Shown: piece by piece, positions 58,680 to 64,000 of the stretch
How the letters are laid out: every line of letters begins with the position of its first letter
Position numbering within the stretch: the first letter of the stretch is position 1
Origin: Amblyomma americanum
Lineage: Eukaryota; Arthropoda; Arachnida; Ixodida; Ixodidae
Assembly (NCBI RefSeq): GCF_052857255.1
Contig: NC_135500.1
Coordinates: forward strand, 161,709,189-161,773,188
DNA length: 64,000 nucleotides
Reading direction: 5' to 3'
Made by a program: the position numbers and the translations under genes
Notes under the pieces: generated by a model
What the model saw: only the letters and a program-made list of their open reading frames with translations
Database searches by the model: none
Told to the model about the DNA's origin: nothing

Positions 58680-60790
58680 TAGGGAAATCATGTACCTAAA
58701 GTAATAACCATATATTGTAAATACAAATTGAAACAGGACTTCCATAATCTGGATGCTAACATGATTGCTGCAAACGTTTCACGAAGCCCACAACACTTTT
58801 GCTGTGGTTGTCAGCACTAAGGAAGGGTGCCCTAAAATTTTTCATACAATATTTTGCGCAAATGCCTGCTAGTTCTGGTAGATCACCAGGTTTACTCAGT
58901 GGATTCTCTTTTCGGCTCCGCAGTCGCCTCGGCTAATTCTCTCCATCTATGGGCCGGAAATTGTGTCCTTATTTGTATGACAAGCCCAAAGTGTCAGTTC
59001 TCAGTGCTGCCTTTGAATTTGTTACTGCAGAAATGCGTATTAAATGGCGTACAATTTTTGATATCAGGCCTCATAATATAGCCTAAAATCGAAACTGCGC
59101 CACAGCTAAATTTTTTTCTTAACTTGCGAATATCATCTTTCCGCACAAGGAATAAAATACCAGCCATTTCCCTTAGTGAATAAGCAGAACACCAAACCGG
59201 ACTGAAGTAGGTGTCCATGATGAAGAGGCCGTCTGATTTTGGTGAAATAACAGCAAATAAATAATATCCGGGATCTGCGAACTGGCAGGTGCAGCGGGTG
59301 CAATTTAGACAGTTACTTACGTACTCATTTTGTGAAAGAAGAAAATGAATATTCTTTTGAGGAAAGCCAAGGCACAATAGCTCTCTATGAAAACTTCAAC
59401 CACGCTGTAAGGTAAGGTGGGGCAAGAGGCTGAAAGAATGGAAACATTAGGAAGCGCCCCAGTCGAGAGCTATGGGTTCATTTCTACTGCATGGGGTTCT
59501 TTATCGTTCACGAACCACTCAATACATACCGGCGACTTGTACGTTATGTTTCCTTCAGAAGATGACATCTACGGCCGAGATTTCATCTCCTACCATAGTG
59601 CTCAGCAGTCGACCGCCAAAACTGGTTCCCATTACCACGGATGGTCTTCTGCAATATTCAAAGCATCATGAACTTCGGGAATTGGATGTCAACAGGCAAC
59701 AGGAAAGGATTGGCATTATATAAATGTTTCAATCCGGGCGCCTGCAGCGAAAGCAGAGAGAAGGAATGAATGTGAGGTATGAAAGAAAAAATGTGCGAGA
59801 TATAGACTGAGAAACCTAAGCAAGTGGCGCTTGCCATATTCTCAGCGCCCTAATTTTTGCGTTTCACTTTGGTTCTCGCTCTTACTAACGAAACGAATGG
59901 CAATTTGTTCAGTGACACCCCGAAGCCTGCGGCGTTTCCGTGCAGTAGCGTATCTGACACGACCGAGTAAGTACATCCAATATGTCTTTGATTAACAGTG
60001 CACACATAAACGACATCTTGTTCTCTAACAATTGCGTGGCCTGCTTTCGGTCCCCGGAACTCTCGGTCGATATCCGCTGTGATAATAGGGCGGAATGACT
60101 GCGGTTCATCGCTCCTTCTATGGAAGTTTATTCTCCTAGGCCACCGCCGTAGCGTTGCGCTTATAGCTGCGTACATCTCCGCGCATCACCTCCGTCAGCC
60201 GCCGTCAATTTAATCCTCAACAAAGCTGGGAAGCCAGCGCGGTGGTTGAACCCCGACGCAAATCTTACGAAGCTAATATTGACTATATATGACTTTAATT
60301 TCCCCATTATTGCCTGTCTCTCTTTGAGTATTGACAATGGACACTGTGGCGTGTTTCATTTGTAGAGTGATTGCTGTGTTACACTATATATTAAATATTT
60401 ATGATTGCACTTATTGTTATGCTTAACAAGGCCTTGATTTTACGTAAGCCATAAGCTATAAAGGAGCCCTGCAATTTGTATTGTTTGTTTTGTCAAACGT
60501 ATTAGGACGGATTTTACCAACGTGTGTGACGTCAGCATTCTTTTCTCGTTTCTTCCCGCTCGCAGTTTGTTCCCGGCGAGAAAATTTCATTCCACTTGTG
60601 TTACGTTGCATGCTGGAAGCGTAGTCTGTGCACGCTGTGTTCACAATTTGCTTTTTTATTTTACATGATTCTCGCTCTACTTGAATACACACGTAGTACG
60701 AAAATTTGGCTGCATGACACTGAGTCTTCCACGAAGATCGTCAACAATATGCTAACTTTTTTTGTAGCTATAGCTACACTACGCCAGCCA
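58680..60790. other. No recognised gene; one unidentified minus frame
   Basis: The frame 58994-59377 (-, 127 codons) contains a Cys-containing stretch (NCLNCTRCTCQF) and a protein-like segment (DPGYYLFAVISPKSDGLF), but I cannot assign it. Plus frames at 59417-59723 and the minus frame at 59850-60176 are also unmatched. A host exon cannot be excluded. Confidence 0.35.
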
Positions 60791-60840
60791 CTTCGTGAGG
60801 TCAGCGTGGCTGCGTGCTGAGCCCTGGCACCACCGCTCCG

Positions 60841-60985
60841 CCAGCTGTGCGCGTGCGCAGAGTGACGTCACAGCCCGCAGCTGCTCTGCGCGCTGCGCGC
60901 CTCGCCGCTGCACCGTCGGCGGAGACGCCGCTCGCCTCATCAGTTGTGCGCATGCGCGGAGTGACGTCAGAGGAAGCAGCCGATG
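60841..60985 (+). promoter_or_regulatory. CpG-rich promoter-like segment with two NRF-1-like + CRE modules
   Basis: Two modules 99 bp apart each contain an NRF-1-type site and a palindromic CRE: TGCGCGTGCGCA (60848-60859) with TGACGTCA (60863-60870), and TGCGCATGCGCG (60947-60958) with TGACGTCA (60962-60969). Both NRF-1-like words fit YGCGCAYGCGCR on one strand. The 3-4 bp gap between the two sites is almost the same in both modules. The segment is CpG-dense and lies upstream of a GC-rich open frame (61041-61331 +) that lacks an early ATG (first in-frame ATG 61152). A bidirectional or TATA-less host promoter, or a duplicated repeat carrying such sites, are both possible. Confidence 0.5.
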
Positions 60986-61040
60986 TGCGCGCCGCGCACC
61001 TACATTATGCTAGCATTTCGGGCCTTCAGTTTGGCGCGCC

Positions 61041-61340
61041 GTGGCCACTGTGGTAGCTGCCGGCGGCGCGGCGCGCCGGCGACACCAAGTGGGGGAGGAG
61101 TGGAGAGGGGGAGAGAGTGAATCCGCGTCCATTGACGAAGATGAAGAAGGAATGCCCAGCGAAACGCAGCGGCGAACGGCTGACTTTGCAATTCGACTGA
61201 ACGAGTTCCACTCGGTCAGCTGTAGCTATCGTGTCACTCCAGGTTTAACCAGAGCTAAACCACAGCCATTTTTCTACTTTCAGCTCTTTAGAACACATTT
61301 TCAGTTTCCACTAACGCTTCTTGTCATTTAATCGTGTGAT
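61041..61340 (+). other. GC-rich open segment downstream of the promoter-like module
   Basis: One plus frame is open from 61041 to 61331. It has Ala/Gly/Arg-rich and then acidic residues (SESASIDEDEEGMPSETQRR), which could be translated from the ATG at 61152 (60 codons). It may be a 5' UTR plus first exon. The last ~30 codons are T-rich and look intronic. No family is recognised. Confidence 0.3.
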
Positions 61341-61344
61341 TATT

Positions 61345-63120
61345 CCTTTTCCTTTTTTAATTACGATCGCACATTTCATTTCCGAAGCTGTGTCTTCCGA
61401 CACAATACGCGAGGGGCGTCAAGAAAAAAAAACATCCATAAAATGTTTGTGCTGTGCATGTAGTACTCCGCGAAGGTCGTGCAACGCATGCTGTCTTGGG
61501 ATGCATGCCTGGATCAAGAAAGCATTCACGACCGCAAGCCAGCAATATGAGTGCAAGAGCGCCACCCACCTGCCAGTCAACCCAGGGCCCATAAATATTT
61601 AATGCGTTGGGTTCTCGCCCTGGTCTTCCGCACTCGAAAACAGAACGGCGTGGTCTTAAAATTTCCATTTTCAATTTGGGCCGGGTTGTCGGGTTAGGGA
61701 CAGTCTTCTTCTGACCATTTTTTTATTTTTCAATTTTTTTTTCACCGTTCTTCTACCTGCCCGCTATTCTCGCTTCACTGGAGAGTGTCCTATCAAGCTT
61801 CTTTTCTGTACTCGCTCCAGTGAGTGCGGCTTTCATTTTAGCATACTTTTGCGCCTTCCGCTTTAGAGTACAGTAAAAACCGCTCAGCCTTCCGCGGCTG
61901 TAGTTGTACATCATCTTTTCAGGCTTGGCGTTTTTGGAAATGCAGTGTCTTCATGAGCAGCTCAACACCGTTGCTTTCAGTAAAGCAGGTGCATGCGTAT
62001 GGTGCTGAAGAAGCTTGAAGCCTTCACTTTATAACTTTTTTCGGTACATTGGTTGCGAAAATAGGCTATTTTTTTGCTGGAACGTACACTTATTTCAAAC
62101 ATTGAGCTATTATCGCCTGCTGGCCATAATCAGAAAGGACAAAAAAATTGCTTAATTAACTTGAGAGTGCTTAAGGATGTTTTAAGACTGTACTTTTCTT
62201 CCAGGTTTATCGGTTAGCGTGGGTAACGCAATTACATTGTTTGTCAACTAAACCAGCAGTAGTGCTGGATTCTTGCTGCTTTCTTATATTTTATATGCTT
62301 AACATTTGAATGTTATTTCCTCGACGGCCAGTGGACTCTGGAAGTGGTTAAAGGGCGAATCAAAGGAGAGCATGACCCAGCAGTGGTACTATAAATTGTT
62401 AATGTGCAGTTATCATGCCCAGGTGTGCTATTCCGACCGCTATCATCTGTTGTGTTCTGCGCACTGTAATCGGGTAAATCATCCTTGAATCATGGGCGCG
62501 ATTATTTCAGCTTGCGACTATTCACAGCATATATAATGAGCGCACGCAAAAAAGGCAAGCCTATTTGTGTTCACGGCAGTGGGCTACAGGCTACCTATCG
62601 GTAATCAGCGCCACTATACCCTCTCCCATTAACTGTTTTCAACCACACAACATTTTGGCGATTTCTCCTTATGCACAAAACCCTATAACCGATCCAAAAT
62701 TATTCACAACTTCGGAAAAGTCCACAGCTGCTATTGACGATATTGGAAAAAGATATTAATTGGTATGTTTTGTTTTCTTTGTACATTTAAGGTCGACAGT
62801 CACAGTTATACACTCAGGATTAAAGTTTTGAGTGGCATTTATTATGTCTTGTTTGCTCGTGGTGTTTTACGACGCGAAACATTTTCAAGCTCGCTTATGC
62901 ACCTCATAGTCCTGCGTGCGCAATATAATACTTTTGCTCCAGTCTCCAAACGATTTTACCTCAGCGTATTGAATATACCCATCATCTATGACACGTGCTC
63001 GTGGGTGACAGAGAAATAATTTTTAAAGCTATGTCCAATCAAATTACTCAATTTGTACGTCATGAACGGTAGATCAGAAGCCCTTACTGAAGGGTGAATT
63101 GGATACTCATGTTCTAGCAA
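61345..63120. other. No recognisable gene
   Basis: AT-rich with short frames only. Nothing was identified. Confidence 0.4.
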
Positions 63121-63124
63121 AAAA

Positions 63125-63470
63125 AAACAGCTCCCGTGTGTAGGTTTTCGCAGGTATTTTGAAATGTCCTAATAATGTCCTAAAATGTTTTATATTGTCC
63201 TAAAACCTGTCGCATCTGCCCCGCTAAGTGCACAGTCTCTTATATTAGCACACATTCCTCTCCCGCAGTCACCATCTATGCCCACAATCACTCCACACAG
63301 TCCACATCACAGTCCACTCCAGCCGTCTATGCACATAATCAGTCGCAGTAGAACATAGGCCATTGTAGTCCCACAATCCATACACACATTCACTCACAGT
63401 ATAACGTAGTCCACTCCAGAAGACACCATCTACAAACACCGTACCACAGTAGGCTATAGCCCGTTCCTGC
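63125..63470. repeat. AC-rich degenerate repeats at a LINE 3' end
   Basis: TGTCCTAAAA-type words repeat at 63165-63205, and CCACA/CAGTCCAC-type words recur irregularly at 63255-63440 (for example CAGTCCACATCACAGTCCAC). The block sits directly 3' of the minus-strand LINE coding remnant and may be its untranslated tail. Confidence 0.45.
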
Positions 63471-63472
63471 TG

Positions 63473-64000
63473 TCACCATTTAGAAACAAGATCCGTGTCC
63501 TGCAGAAATGTTAAAACAAGGCGTGCAGCCTCACTTCTGCATGTCTGGTTTCCACTCGGGTAGACCATGTCCTGAACAGTACTGTGACTGGTTCCTGTCT
63601 TCTTGAAGAAAGCGAACATCACATACCTTTCTGCGTTGTACTCTGGGCAGTACATAATATAATGTTCGATATCCCCGCACATACCACATAAAGAACAGAG
63701 CGGAGAAGATGTTATGCCCGCCTTATGCATCCAGGCAGGAGTGCGAGCAGAAGCCGTGTGAATTCGATGTAGTAGAGTGGCCTGGGAACTTCTCAGTCCC
63801 TTGGTCACACATGGCTTGTGGGGCGCACTCCACAGGGTACTGAAATGATCGAGCACCCTTTTCCAGTAGAGATTTTTCCACCTTGAGGTACTTTTTTCGA
63901 TAAATTCCTTGAGAGAGCTTTATGGGCAAGATTGTCTGCCACCTCATTACCGTTGACTCCAATGTGAGAGGGCACCCATTGGAAATACAGAGTAAAGCCT
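63473..64000 (-). pseudogene. LINE RNase H and C-terminus, runs off the window
   Basis: The minus strand at the window edge reads LYFQWVPSHIGVNGNEVADN, a clear RNase H active-site block (WVPSH.GV.GNE.AD). After a frameshift the frame 63473-63856 has SQATLLHRIHTASARTPAWMH, then CSLCGMCGDIEHYIMYCPEY, the C-X2-C...H-X4-C tail, and a final LTFLQDT block. This is the same architecture as the LINE at 32 kb but a different lineage. The 5' part lies beyond position 64000. The frameshift suggests it is dead. Confidence 0.85.

Noticed and set aside
1..64000. Prokaryotic systems (CRISPR, toxin-antitoxin, phage, operons) or endosymbiont DNA
   Set aside because: No spaced direct repeats of CRISPR type, no ribosome-binding-site/ORF clusters, no long bacterial ORFs. 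SINEs, LINEs, gypsy elements and PLEs mark animal nuclear DNA throughout.

Overview
The window looks like animal nuclear DNA from a hard tick (Ixodidae). The best evidence is four copies of a tRNA-derived SINE with a conserved internal core that matches the tick Ruka-type SINE as I remember it. The LINE, Ty3/gypsy and Penelope-like remnants also read like tick families. This assignment rests on recognition, not on a search. Base composition is AT-leaning with a few CpG-rich islands. There are no bacterial-style operons, and nearly all open frames are short and uninterpretable. I found no complete host protein gene, no convincing functional tRNA or rRNA gene, and no CRISPR or other prokaryotic defence system.

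Layout. 1-20 kb is mostly anonymous sequence, broken by a 240-bp tandem repeat (3.8-4.3 kb), a CpG-rich block (8.3-9.0 kb), two fold-back elements sharing a 33-bp flank (9.1 and 12.2 kb) and a SINE with an 11-bp target duplication (16 kb). 19.8-25.8 kb is a repeat cluster: two inverted CCCTCA-rich repeats, a minus-strand LINE with reverse-transcriptase and RNase H remnants cut by a 202-bp fold-back element with an 8-bp target duplication, a second LINE RT scrap, SINEs and a LINE 3' end. 26-32 kb is unassigned. 31.9-36.3 kb holds a LINE C-terminus and a decayed minus-strand Ty3/gypsy element (RNase H, RT, protease, gag, 191-bp LTR). 39.4-39.9 kb holds a separate gypsy integrase C-terminal scrap. 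44.8-48 kb holds several LINE 3' ends.

49.1-53.2 kb is the most structured part: two Penelope-like elements (PLEs) in divergent orientation. The minus copy is broken by a SINE, and the plus copy preserves the matching empty site. The plus copy has a full-length GIY-YIG endonuclease frame, and its stop codon overlaps a possible decayed hammerhead ribozyme. 56.7-58.7 kb has a ~390-bp dispersed duplication and another SINE. 60.8-61.0 kb is a CpG-rich segment with two NRF-1-like plus CRE (TGACGTCA) modules 99 bp apart, the best promoter-like signal here. The window ends inside a minus-strand LINE RNase H/C-terminal fragment.

Functionally this is a graveyard of retroelements and fold-back elements. 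The clearest story is nesting and relative age: SINE into PLE, and fold-back element into LINE. The PLE endonuclease frame is the only long coding segment that looks intact, and its RT half is frameshifted. I do not see a previously undescribed multi-gene system.
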